Shown here: piece after piece, positions 1 through 5,523 of the stretch
How positions within the stretch are numbered: position 1 is the stretch's first letter
How the letters are laid out: every line of letters starts with the position of its first letter
From: Lysobacterales bacterium UBA2790
Lineage (GTDB): Bacteria; Pseudomonadota; Gammaproteobacteria; Xanthomonadales; Xanthomonadaceae
NCBI GenBank assembly: GCA_002352135.1
Contig: DEHW01000157.1
Coordinates: 1-5,523, forward strand
Reading direction: 5' to 3'
Length of the DNA stretch: 5,523 nucleotides
The notes under the pieces: generated by a model
What the model saw: only the letters and a program-made list of their open reading frames with translations
The model's database searches: none
What the model was told of the DNA's origin: nothing
Made by a program: the position numbers and the translations under genes

Positions 1-1
1 C

Positions 2-88
2 GACCGCCTGCCGAGCGCCGCCGCCAAACCCTATTTCTGGGCCGGACTGAGCGTGCATGGCGCGACGCGGAGCGAGGTGACGCGCTAG
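2..88 (+). CDS. C-terminal end of a probable CHAT-domain protein (partial)
   Basis: The reading frame entering from the left edge gives 28 residues before a TAG stop at 86-88. It contains AKPYFWAGLSVHG, which resembles the usual last strand of CHAT domains (caspase-like peptidases), where a His/Lys-Pro-Tyr-Phe/Tyr-Trp-Ala block is followed by a short hydrophobic strand and Gly. The catalytic His and Cys would lie upstream, outside the window, so activity cannot be judged. CHAT proteins serve as proteolytic effectors in several bacterial defence and signalling systems, which would fit the neighbourhood. The call rests on a short motif and could be coincidental. The frame may also belong to a decayed gene, since the next segment is a pseudogene. 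Confidence 0.42.
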   Translation, partial: DRLPSAAAKPYFWAGLSVHGATRSEVTR

Positions 89-146
89 GTCGAAGGCGAG
101 TCCAAGCGTGGTGCTGTGCACTCGCGTGATCGATTGTGATCGCTGA

Positions 147-461
147 GTACGGGCAGTTGGAACAGCGCAGGCCTCGGTCTTGTGCAACCAGTGGCGGTCA
201 ACGCATCTTGTTGGCGGCACGGTCCCGATGTTGCAAGGCGGCAGATTCGGCCACGGCTTTGTCGGCGCCGGGCTGGGCACTCTTGCCGGGCCGACCATCA
301 ACGCCCGCTTCAGCTGCCCCGAAGGGTGAATAGTTGAGCGCACTCCGGTTGGCGGTAGTATCTCGGCAGTGACCAGTGGCTAGTTTGCAAATGGCACCTC
401 GACTGCCGCGTTCGCGTTCAGTCAACGTGCTGGCGCGTATCTGAAAGGCGGTGCGGGATAG
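147..461 (+). pseudogene. Decayed RHS-repeat / polymorphic toxin protein fragment
   Basis: One plus-strand frame reads through this stretch with recognisable RHS-associated sequence but is broken by stops. Around 204-260 it gives HLVGGTVPMLQGGRFGHGF, and from 345 it gives PVGGSISAVTSG, a TAG stop at 381-383, then FANGTSTAAFAFS. Intact RHS/polymorphic-toxin proteins carry two such glycine-rich blocks, of the kind GG..S.LQGGKFGHGF..AG and VGGT.S...GGKFANGA..AAF, just before the variable toxin tip. The TAG stands exactly where Lys is expected, so one AAG to TAG change explains it. Other in-frame stops are at 327-329 and 459-461, and the frame is closed upstream by TGA at 144-146. The linker between the two blocks is shorter than usual. 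No toxin domain remains. This fills most of the gap before the operon; no other gene is seen there. Confidence 0.72.
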
Positions 462-487
462 AGCGGGCAGCTGCTTCGCATGCCTCC

Positions 488-501
488 ATTGAGGACTCAA
501 T
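488..501. promoter_or_regulatory. Perfect dyad overlapping the ribosome binding site of the first operon gene
   Basis: ATTGAG (488-493) and CTCAAT (496-501) are exact inverted repeats separated by two bases. The dyad contains the only Shine-Dalgarno candidate, GAGGA at 491-495, and ends three bases before the GTG start at 505. As DNA it could bind a dimeric repressor. As RNA, a 5-bp AU-rich stem with a 4-base loop would partly mask the binding site. That it regulates is inference; the symmetry and position are seen directly. Confidence 0.35.
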
Positions 502-504
502 TAC

Positions 505-2403
505 GTGACTATTCTCCAGCAGTCAAGCAATGCACGAGATCGTAAATTGAGCGAGTGGTATGAGCGCATCCGCACTGGCCAGCTGAAACTGCCCCGGTTT
601 CAGCGATTCGAGGCCTGGGATCGCGGCCGTGTGGTCGGCTTCCTCAACACGATCATCCAGAACCTTCCCGTGGGCGTCACCTTGCTGCTGGAAGTCGGCG
701 ACAAAGAGAAGTTTGTCTCCCGCTATGTGGCGACCGCGCCCGAGGCTGGCGCACGGGTGACCGAGCACCTGCTCGACGGTCAGCAGCGCCTCACCGCCTT
801 TTGGCGTGCGATGCACAACAACTACGAAGGCGAAAAGTACTTCGTCTATCTTCCGCAGTTTGATCAGCGCGACGACGACGACCGAGACGCCGACGACATC
901 TGCATCGAGTTCCAAGGGCGCTGGCAACACAAGGACACTTTACGGCCCGTCTGGGCGGATTCGCCAAAGGGGTGCCTCGACCGCGGACTGGTGCCCGTTG
1001 ACCTGCTGCGTCCTGGCGACATGGACGGCCAGATCGGCGAGTGGATTGCGAACGCGACCGCGCACATGGAACCGCCGGATGACGCCCCGGATGCGATGCC
1101 GCGCTACAAGAAGCTGACCGCGCTGCGTGGGGAACTGCGCGGCGTGCTGAACACACTGCGCGAGCGTGTCGCGCACTTCAACTTGCCCTATCTGGCCTTG
1201 CCGGCCACCACGGAGGCCGACGTTGCGCTGAAGGTGTTCGTCAACATGAACACCAACAGCAAGCCGTTGTCCATGTTCGACCTTACCGTGGCGAAGGTGG
1301 AGGAGGAGGCCGGCGCGTCACTGCATGGCCTGCAAGAGCAGCTCGAAGAAGCGCATCCACAGGCGACCTACTACGGCGATCTTTCCTGGCCGCTGCTGCA
1401 GACGGCCGCGCTGCTGCAGGGACTCGTACCCAATCAGACGGGCGTTGCCTCACTCGACAAGCCGCTGCTGGTGAAGGACTGGCCACGACTGCAAAAGGCC
1501 ATCGTCAGGGCGGCTGACTTTCTCACCCGTGAGCACATCTTTGACGCCGCACGGCTGCCGACCAATCTCGTCTTTCCCGTCTTGGCCGCCTGCCTCGACT
1601 CGGTGCCTACCGAGGGCGACGCGGCCGGTCGGGGGGAGCGCCTGCTCCGCGCCTACATGTGGTCGGCATTCTTCACCAACCGCTACGAGGGCGCGGCCAA
1701 CACACGCGCCTTTCAGGACTTCAAGGCGCTACTGACTCTGTTGAAGCGCAGCACGCTCTCGCCGGCCGACTACACCGAAGTGCCGGTGATGAACCGTCAG
1801 GACTACCCGCTGCCGGACCATGAACAACTGGTGCGCGTCGGCTGGCCAAAGGGGGCTGATCGCATGGCTCGTGCGGTACTCGCGACCACCTTGTATTTCG
1901 GTGGTTGGGATTTCGCCGACGGTCGGCGGGCGTCCTATGAGACGCTAAAGGCGCGCGAATACCACCACGTCTTTCCGGATGCGCTGCTGCAGGAAGCCGA
2001 GATCAACAGCTACCTGGCTCTGAACTGCGCCCTGATCACCTGGAAGACCAATCGCGCCATCGGCCGCAAGGACCCGCTTGAGTATCTGAAGGATCGTGTG
2101 GAGTGGGCTGAAGAGGCCGACGTCAGCCAGCGCCTAGAGACACACCTGCTCGACTACGGCCGACTCGCGGCCGCGCACTACGCGGACGAGGCCAAGCAAC
2201 CGTTGGCTGGCCCTGCGTTGCTGGCGAAGCTGAAACCAGACTTCGAGAGGTTCCTGGAGCAGCGTGCAAGGCGTGTCGCGATTGCAGCTTCCAAGCTCGC
2301 CCATGGTGAGATCCCAAGCTGCAAAGCCGTGTTGGCAGAAGCGGATGCATCGGTGGCGAGTCAGCCGTCATCTGAGGCATTGCGCAAAGGTAGCGGCGCA
2401 TGA
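505..2403 (+). CDS. DUF262 protein with C-terminal HNH/DUF1524-like motif (GmrSD-like)
   Basis: The protein has 632 residues. The N-terminal DUF262 (ParB/Srx-like) domain is intact: LPRFQRFEAWDR (29-40), the nucleotide-handling motif DGQQR (91-95), and FVNMNTNSKPLSMFDL (245-260), which matches the usual F..IN..G..L...DL block. Near the C-terminus, EYHHVFP (485-491) followed by Asn507 and Asn516 in NCALITWKTNRAIG, then a K.P.EYL turn, matches the HNH/His-Me core of DUF1524. This pairing is known from GmrSD, BrxU and SspE, nucleases that cut modified or phage DNA and use NTPs. An acidic run (residues 123-131) interrupts the N-terminal domain. The GTG start is chosen because TGA at 490-492 closes the frame upstream and GAGGA lies 9-10 bases before it. 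The gene is first in the operon and overlaps the next by four bases. The likely role is DNA-targeting nuclease or sensor; the substrate is unknown. Family call strong, function inferred. Confidence 0.9.
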   Translation: MTILQQSSNARDRKLSEWYERIRTGQLKLPRFQRFEAWDRGRVVGFLNTIIQNLPVGVTLLLEVGDKEKFVSRYVATAPEAGARVTEHLLDGQQRLTAFWRAMHNNYEGEKYFVYLPQFDQRDDDDRDADDICIEFQGRWQHKDTLRPVWADSPKGCLDRGLVPVDLLRPGDMDGQIGEWIANATAHMEPPDDAPDAMPRYKKLTALRGELRGVLNTLRERVAHFNLPYLALPATTEADVALKVFVNMNTNSKPLSMFDLTVAKVEEEAGASLHGLQEQLEEAHPQATYYGDLSWPLLQTAALLQGLVPNQTGVASLDKPLLVKDWPRLQKAIVRAADFLTREHIFDAARLPTNLVFPVLAACLDSVPTEGDAAGRGERLLRAYMWSAFFTNRYEGAANTRAFQDFKALLTLLKRSTLSPADYTEVPVMNRQDYPLPDHEQLVRVGWPKGADRMARAVLATTLYFGGWDFADGRRASYETLKAREYHHVFPDALLQEAEINSYLALNCALITWKTNRAIGRKDPLEYLKDRVEWAEEADVSQRLETHLLDYGRLAAAHYADEAKQPLAGPALLAKLKPDFERFLEQRARRVAIAASKLAHGEIPSCKAVLAEADASVASQPSSEALRKGSGA

Positions 2404-3494
2404 AGCTTCCCGTGTTCTTCGATGCGCGAGACATCGCTCGGACCGTCGGCGGGTTCTCTGCCATTGAGCGCGTGATGGAGGAAGAGCGCGCGCAACGCGA
2501 ACGACTTCTCCTTCTGCACGCGCTTCCCGACATGGACGATCTTTCTCTCTCTTTGGGAGGGCGTGCTGCATTCGAGAGCGCCATCGAACGGCAGCGTATC
2601 GAGGGTGAGCGATCGATCGATTCCTATCGGCGGCTCGTGGATCTCTCCCAACTCGATCTGGACGCGCACCAGGCGTTGGGCTCGCTGGCGAGCGCCGTAG
2701 AGTCCGCCCGCGTCGCCGGGTCGCTCGTCCTACCCGATGGGCTGGAGCAGTACAGAATCGCCGACTTGTCCCTCGCTGCACGGCTTGCCGACGCGCATCG
2801 TTTGTCGTGGTGGGACGACCTTCGGTTGGACGCGTTGAATGCGCATTCGGCCCTCTCGAGCATGTTCGATGAGATCAACGTCGTTGGCCGAGGCCAATGG
2901 CAGGCCATCGAATCGGTGCTGTCGGATCCGCTGATCGGGCTTGACTCGGCCCGACAGGCCCGTGAGTTCCTGGATATCGCGGGCCTTCTTCGGTTCCCCC
3001 GCTTCCGCACGTTGACGCTTCAGGAGAAGCGACGCCGGGTCAAGCGGCTGATCAGGGAGAACGCGCTGCCTGCTCCGGTGAAGAAGGCTCAGGGGCTGGT
3101 CCACCGTTACGAAAAGCTGCTGCGCGTGCTGATCGCCCAGTGCATGGAGGATGCGTACGGCGAGGATTGGGCCGAGGCCCGACTTCCCCTTTGCGACTGC
3201 AAGAAGCTGTTGGGCAAGTCTCTGGAAGGCGATGAGTCGGTGCTCGATCACGCCGACTACAAACACTACGAACTGATCATGTGCCATGACGAGCACTTCG
3301 AGTCCGTGTTCGCTGTGGCCTACACGGATATCGACGAACTGCGCCGAACGATCGCGCGTCTTGGTCAGTTGCGTGCCCGGTCGCACCACGGCCGAACCTT
3401 CACCGTCGAGGATCTGCGTGAGCTGACCGCGCTTTGGCGAGCCATGGAAGCCGGGTTCGAGGGGCTCATCGACGATGTGGTCATCGAGCCATGA
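2400..3494 (+). CDS. Unknown protein with C-terminal Swt1-like HEPN domain, putative RNase
   Basis: The protein has 364 residues. Residues 1-225 are Leu/Glu/Arg-rich and look almost wholly helical, and I recognise no family there. From about 236 to 352 the pattern resembles Swt1-type HEPN domains: an opening helix YEKLLRVLIAQCMEDAYG with DW soon after, a middle segment LDHADYKHYELIM with an aromatic helix (HFESVF), then a helix leading into LGQLRARSHHGR. The last block supplies R325-x4-H330, the HEPN RNase signature, although the usual Asn after Arg is Ala. HEPN proteins are metal-independent RNases common in abortive-infection and toxin systems. The start overlaps the previous stop (ATGA), with AAAGG nine bases upstream. 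The stop likewise overlaps the next gene. There are no membrane segments or signal peptide. Gene reality is near certain; the HEPN call is a motif-level inference. Confidence 0.85.
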   Translation: MKLPVFFDARDIARTVGGFSAIERVMEEERAQRERLLLLHALPDMDDLSLSLGGRAAFESAIERQRIEGERSIDSYRRLVDLSQLDLDAHQALGSLASAVESARVAGSLVLPDGLEQYRIADLSLAARLADAHRLSWWDDLRLDALNAHSALSSMFDEINVVGRGQWQAIESVLSDPLIGLDSARQAREFLDIAGLLRFPRFRTLTLQEKRRRVKRLIRENALPAPVKKAQGLVHRYEKLLRVLIAQCMEDAYGEDWAEARLPLCDCKKLLGKSLEGDESVLDHADYKHYELIMCHDEHFESVFAVAYTDIDELRRTIARLGQLRARSHHGRTFTVEDLRELTALWRAMEAGFEGLIDDVVIEP

Positions 3495-4207
3495 GCGAGA
3501 TCTTCAACATCTACTGCGACGAAAGTTGCCACCTTCCAGGCGACGGTCAGAGAGTCATGGTGCTAGGCGCCGTCTGGTGTCCGGTCGAGAAGGCGCGAGA
3601 GATCGCAGTGCGGCTACGCGAAGTCAAGGCCGCGCACAGGCTGTCGGCGGGGTTTGAAGTGAAATGGAACAAGGTGTCGCCGGCGAAACGGGCCTTCTAT
3701 CGGGACTATCTTGATTACTTCTTCGACGATGACGATCTGCATTTCCGGGCATGGGTCGCGGACAAGAACGGCCTCGTGCACACCGCCTTCGGCCAGAGTC
3801 ACGACGACTGGTACTACAAGATGATGTTCGGCTTGCTGGAGCCGATCATCAGGCCAGACGCCCGCTTCCGCATCTACCTGGACAAGAAGGACACGCGGAG
3901 TGCGCAAAAGGTCGCCAAGCTCCACGATGTGCTCTGCAACAACCTGTACGACTTCGACCGCAAGATCGTCGAACGCTTGCAGGTGGTGGAATCGGACGCG
4001 GTGGAATGCCTCCAGATGGCCGACCTCTTGCTCGGGGCTGTGGGTTACGTCAATCGAGGACTTGGTGGAAATGCAGGCAAGGAAGCTTTGATCGCGCGCA
4101 TACGAGAGCGCACGGGTTACGAGCTCACGCGCTCGACCTTGCTTCGGGAGCCGAAATTCAATCTGTTCCTCTGGCGTGGCCGCAACGTAGCGGGGCCGGC
4201 GGCATGA
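3491..4207 (+). CDS. DUF3800 domain protein, putative RNase H-like nuclease
   Basis: The protein has 238 residues, usual for the family. DUF3800 landmarks are all present: a first strand FNIYCDES with Asp10-Glu11, a hydrophobic strand VMVLGAVWC, FEVKWNK (55-61), a central WYYKMMFGLLEPII helix, RIYLDKKDTR with Asp131, and SDAVECLQMADLLLGA (168-183) with Gln175 and Asp178. These acidic residues match the presumed metal site of an RNase H-like fold. DUF3800 genes are frequent in defence islands, but their substrate is not established to my knowledge. The start is ATG 3491 because it overlaps the previous stop as ATGA and puts the DES motif at the family-typical N-terminus; an earlier in-frame ATG at 3434 would add 19 atypical residues. 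No good Shine-Dalgarno lies in range (GAGGGG at 3459-3464 is too far), so translation probably depends on re-initiation after the upstream gene. Confidence 0.9.
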   Translation: MSEIFNIYCDESCHLPGDGQRVMVLGAVWCPVEKAREIAVRLREVKAAHRLSAGFEVKWNKVSPAKRAFYRDYLDYFFDDDDLHFRAWVADKNGLVHTAFGQSHDDWYYKMMFGLLEPIIRPDARFRIYLDKKDTRSAQKVAKLHDVLCNNLYDFDRKIVERLQVVESDAVECLQMADLLLGAVGYVNRGLGGNAGKEALIARIRERTGYELTRSTLLREPKFNLFLWRGRNVAGPAA

Positions 4208-4710
4208 GCGTCGATTGGTTGCCGGGTCTACTTCTTCTCGAAGACTACGGTGGGGACTGGACTCGTTACGTCGAAGCGCTTCACCAGCGATTCCTGACGG
4301 ATTTCGTTGCGTCCAAGCCCGGTTGGCGCGGCAAGGACGTAAGGCTGAAGCGACATCCTGAGTACGATGGCAAGAGCGCTACGTTCTGGCACATGATTTC
4401 GGAGGGGGCTACCGAAGCTGATCGCACACCCGACATGAGGCGTTGCGAACGGATCGCTTGGCCGCGGCCGATCATGGATGAGCACGATGGGGCAGCCCCA
4501 GGGAAGACCGCGTGCAGGGTGCTGTGGTGGACGGAAATGCGTGGCACCGAAACGCGCTTTCACCTGGCACCCGACGACTTCAGCTACGTGGTCGTCGTGG
4601 CGGATCGAGGCGATTTCGTCTTGCCCTGGACCGCCTACTACGTGGAGTTCGCTTATCGTCGCGAAAAGCTACGGAAGAAATGGCGCGATTTCTGGAGCCA
4701 GAAAAGCTGA
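4204..4710 (+). CDS. Small basic/aromatic protein, possible BECR-type nuclease
   Basis: The protein has 168 residues, with no signal peptide or membrane segment. It opens with a helix (DWTRYVEALHQRFLTDFV), then GKDVRLKRHP, then a block dense in polar and aromatic residues: ATFWHMISEG (59-68) and RTPDMRRCERIAWPRPI (74-90). It ends with two strands, FSYVVVVADRGDFVL and PWTAYYVEFAYRREKL. A single helix followed by strands carrying His, Arg and Glu, closed by a T-A-Y strand, recalls small BECR-fold nucleases (barnase, EndoU, colicin E5/D, RelE), including phage-associated ones; His63, Arg74, Arg79/80 and Glu82 would be candidate active-site residues. I believe similar proteins occur widely as hypothetical proteins, but I cannot name the family. 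It overlaps the previous gene as ATGA, with GGGG (4192-4195) eight bases before the start. Reality of the gene is strong; the nuclease call is tentative. Confidence 0.82.
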   Translation: MSVDWLPGLLLLEDYGGDWTRYVEALHQRFLTDFVASKPGWRGKDVRLKRHPEYDGKSATFWHMISEGATEADRTPDMRRCERIAWPRPIMDEHDGAAPGKTACRVLWWTEMRGTETRFHLAPDDFSYVVVVADRGDFVLPWTAYYVEFAYRREKLRKKWRDFWSQKS

Positions 4711-4711
4711 A

Positions 4712-4729
4712 GCCGCCCCAAAGGACGGC
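4712..4729 (+). terminator. Weak hairpin just after the operon
   Basis: GCCGCCC (4712-4718) and GGACGGC (4723-4729) can pair as a 7-bp stem with one C-A mismatch around a CAAA loop, beginning two bases after the last operon stop. There is no following T-tract, so it is at best a pausing or Rho-assisted terminator, or a 3'-end stabilising stem. Confidence 0.22.
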
Positions 4730-4748
4730 CTCGTAACTCCTTCAACAC

Positions 4749-4892
4749 ATGGTTGATGAGCTGGCGCGAATGGTACCGATCACCAGCTGGACCCGCAATG
4801 AACTCCCGACGGGCGGCCCGTGGCTCTCGGCAAGCGAATCTATCTCGTTGTTTAGTTGGGCCTTCCTTGCCGCCGTTCAAGGGGCGAGATGA
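4749..4892 (+). pseudogene. Possible remnant of a gene once coupled to hsdR
   Basis: A short frame of 47 codons (MVDELARMVPITSWTRNE at its start, ending in FSWAFLAAVQGAR) closes with TGA at 4890-4892, which overlaps the hsdR-remnant ATG at 4889 as ATGA. Genes of type I restriction-modification operons are often joined this way, so this may be the C-terminal scrap of the gene formerly upstream of hsdR. I do not recognise the protein, see no convincing ribosome binding site before its ATG, and cannot exclude a chance frame. Confidence 0.25.
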
Positions 4893-5166
4893 ACGAGAAC
4901 CACCTCGAAGCGGTCTGCCTCGACTGGCTTGCCGGCCTGGGCTGGACCTGCCTGCTCGGCGATTGCGCAATGCGGTGGCTCGCCTGAATCCAGCGCTTAC
5001 GGCCGCCGAGGTCGATGAGGTGACCGCCAGGGTGGCGAGCTTCGGCTCGTACTCTCTGGTTGGTGGCAACCGCGAGATGTACGACTGGTTGCGCAACGGT
5101 GTGCCGCTTGAGCTTGTGGAATGGGATGGACTGATCGACTTCGCCGACACTCGCCGATGCCATTGA
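4889..5166 (+). pseudogene. hsdR: Remnant of type I restriction enzyme R subunit (hsdR), N-terminal piece
   Basis: The ATG at 4889 opens MNENHLEAVCLDWLAGLGW, a typical HsdR N-terminus in which a Glu-containing helix is followed by a W-L-xx-L-G-W/Y turn. That frame stops at 4985-4987. In a second frame from about 4960, the sequence continues with RLRNAVARLNPALTAAEVDE, a conserved later HsdR segment, and then SLVGGNREMYDWLRNGVPLELVEWDG and LIDFAD up to the stop at 5164-5166. Compared with intact HsdR, roughly 30-40 residues are missing between LLGD and RLRNAV, and this loss also shifts the frame. A second shorter loss joins WDG directly to LIDF. Everything after that, namely the PD-(D/E)xK nuclease core and the helicase domains of a protein normally near 1000 residues, is absent. 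The fragment cannot be functional. AAGGGG precedes the ATG. It marks an earlier restriction-modification locus beside the operon. Confidence 0.75.
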
Positions 5167-5353
5167 TCTGGTCGCCATCCACCGGAAGAAAGTTTGGAGC
5201 CCCGCTGCAAAAGCCGATCTACCAAGGCAGACTCCTCGCCACTTGTCGGCTTCCAGACTGGCAGGTGGTAGAGGCTTACCTACCGTCTCGCCTTCACCCC
5301 TGCTTGACCTGTTCTACACATGACCCTGTCGGAACGCCTGTCACGCTCTGGCA
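5167..5353. other. Unassigned DNA between the hsdR remnant and the next gene
   Basis: Two plus-strand frames stay open over most of this stretch (one closed at 5321-5323, the other at 5355-5357), but both have mixed third-position composition, unlike the operon genes, and give no family I recognise. It probably holds further debris plus the 5' region of the next gene. I see no clear sigma-70 promoter, tRNA or attachment site. Confidence 0.4.
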
Positions 5354-5523
5354 ATGATCGAGCTTCGCTTCCCGCATGCCATTTCTCCGATCCTGCGCTA
5401 CGTATGGCTTGTCCTGGCCGTTGGGTGGTCGTCGCCGAGCAGTGCGGTGGCGCGTTACTGGGAAACCTATGTCGGCGAGGCAACGGATCTCGACAGTGGC
5501 GAATGGCGTTACCGCGAGCGGCA
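5354..5523 (+). CDS. N-terminus of a probable exported protein (partial)
   Basis: A frame starting at ATG 5354 stays open to the window edge, giving 56 complete residues. After a short N-terminus with Arg, a hydrophobic stretch YVWLVLAVGWSS (about residues 16-27) leads to SSAVA followed by RYWETY. This is a plausible signal peptide with cleavage after Ala-Val-Ala near residue 34. The mature start reads RYWETYVGEATDLDSGEWRYRER, which is strand-like; small periplasmic proteins with a similar opening occur as hypothetical proteins in Xanthomonadaceae, but I cannot name the family. TGA at 5321-5323 closes the frame upstream. The ribosome binding site is poor. It is most likely a resident chromosomal gene marking the edge of the accessory region. 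Confidence 0.55.
   Translation, partial: MIELRFPHAISPILRYVWLVLAVGWSSPSSAVARYWETYVGEATDLDSGEWRYRER

Noticed and set aside
126..142. Direct repeat GTGATCG twice, one helical turn apart
   Set aside because: Only seven bases, with no neighbouring gene start that it would control; probably chance.
334..361. TTGAGC and TAGTAT spaced by 16 bases as a promoter for the operon
   Set aside because: Each hexamer matches the sigma-70 consensus at only four of six positions, and the site lies in former RHS coding sequence about 145 bases from the start; it is no better than chance in this DNA.
198..500. Minus-strand open frame of 100 codons
   Set aside because: It is the antisense of the RHS remnant, has unremarkable composition for a shadow frame, and no ribosome binding site.
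2730..3389. Minus-strand open frame of 219 codons opposite the HEPN gene
   Set aside because: Wholly antisense to a well-supported gene in a four-gene overlap chain; long antisense frames are expected at this GC content.
3434..3490. Upstream ATG as the start of the DUF3800 gene
   Set aside because: The extra 19 residues are Arg/His-rich and unlike the family, whereas ATG 3491 gives an ATGA overlap and the typical N-terminal strand.
4759..4788. Inverted repeat AGCTGG ... CCAGCT as a terminator or attachment site
   Set aside because: A six-bp stem with an 18-base loop and no T-tract, lying inside a possible gene remnant; too weak to annotate.
5121..5357. Open frame of 78 codons ending across the start of the last gene
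   Set aside because: It begins inside hsdR-derived sequence in another frame, shows mixed third-position composition and no recognisable domain; the overlap with ATG 5354 is probably chance.
1..5523. CRISPR array, tRNA, rRNA or insertion sequence
   Set aside because: No regularly spaced repeats, no tRNA-like cloverleaf, no transposase motif and no terminal inverted repeats were seen on either strand.

Overview
GC-rich bacterial DNA, most like a high-GC proteobacterium. The style of the RHS remnant and of the last gene suggests Xanthomonadaceae or a relative; this is an impression from sequence character, not a search result. The window reads as a defence or mobile-gene hotspot: one intact four-gene operon sits between decayed pieces of other systems.

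Left flank (1-504). Residues resembling the C-terminal end of a CHAT-domain protein stop at 88. They are followed by a decayed piece of an RHS/polymorphic-toxin protein (about 147-461) that stays in one reading frame but carries in-frame stops. A short perfect dyad (488-501) overlaps the ribosome binding site of the operon's first gene.

Core (505-4710). Four plus-strand genes are joined by three successive 4-base ATGA overlaps, so they almost certainly form one transcript and act together. They are (1) a 632-residue DUF262 protein with a C-terminal HNH/DUF1524-like motif, i.e. GmrSD-like architecture; (2) a 364-residue protein of unknown N-terminus whose C-terminal third looks like a Swt1-type HEPN domain with an R-x4-H motif; (3) a 238-residue DUF3800 protein with its acidic residues intact; and (4) a 168-residue basic and aromatic protein that may be a small BECR-type nuclease. 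Four putative nucleic-acid enzymes or sensors without any methyltransferase, recognition subunit or obvious antitoxin make a candidate anti-phage system. I do not recognise this combination as a named one.

Right flank (4711-5523). After a weak hairpin comes a short open frame whose stop overlaps the start of an hsdR remnant. That remnant is the N-terminus of a type I restriction subunit with internal deletions and a frameshift. About 190 bases of unassigned DNA follow, and then the start of a probable exported protein that runs off the window. The operon appears to have landed beside, or replaced, a type I restriction-modification locus.
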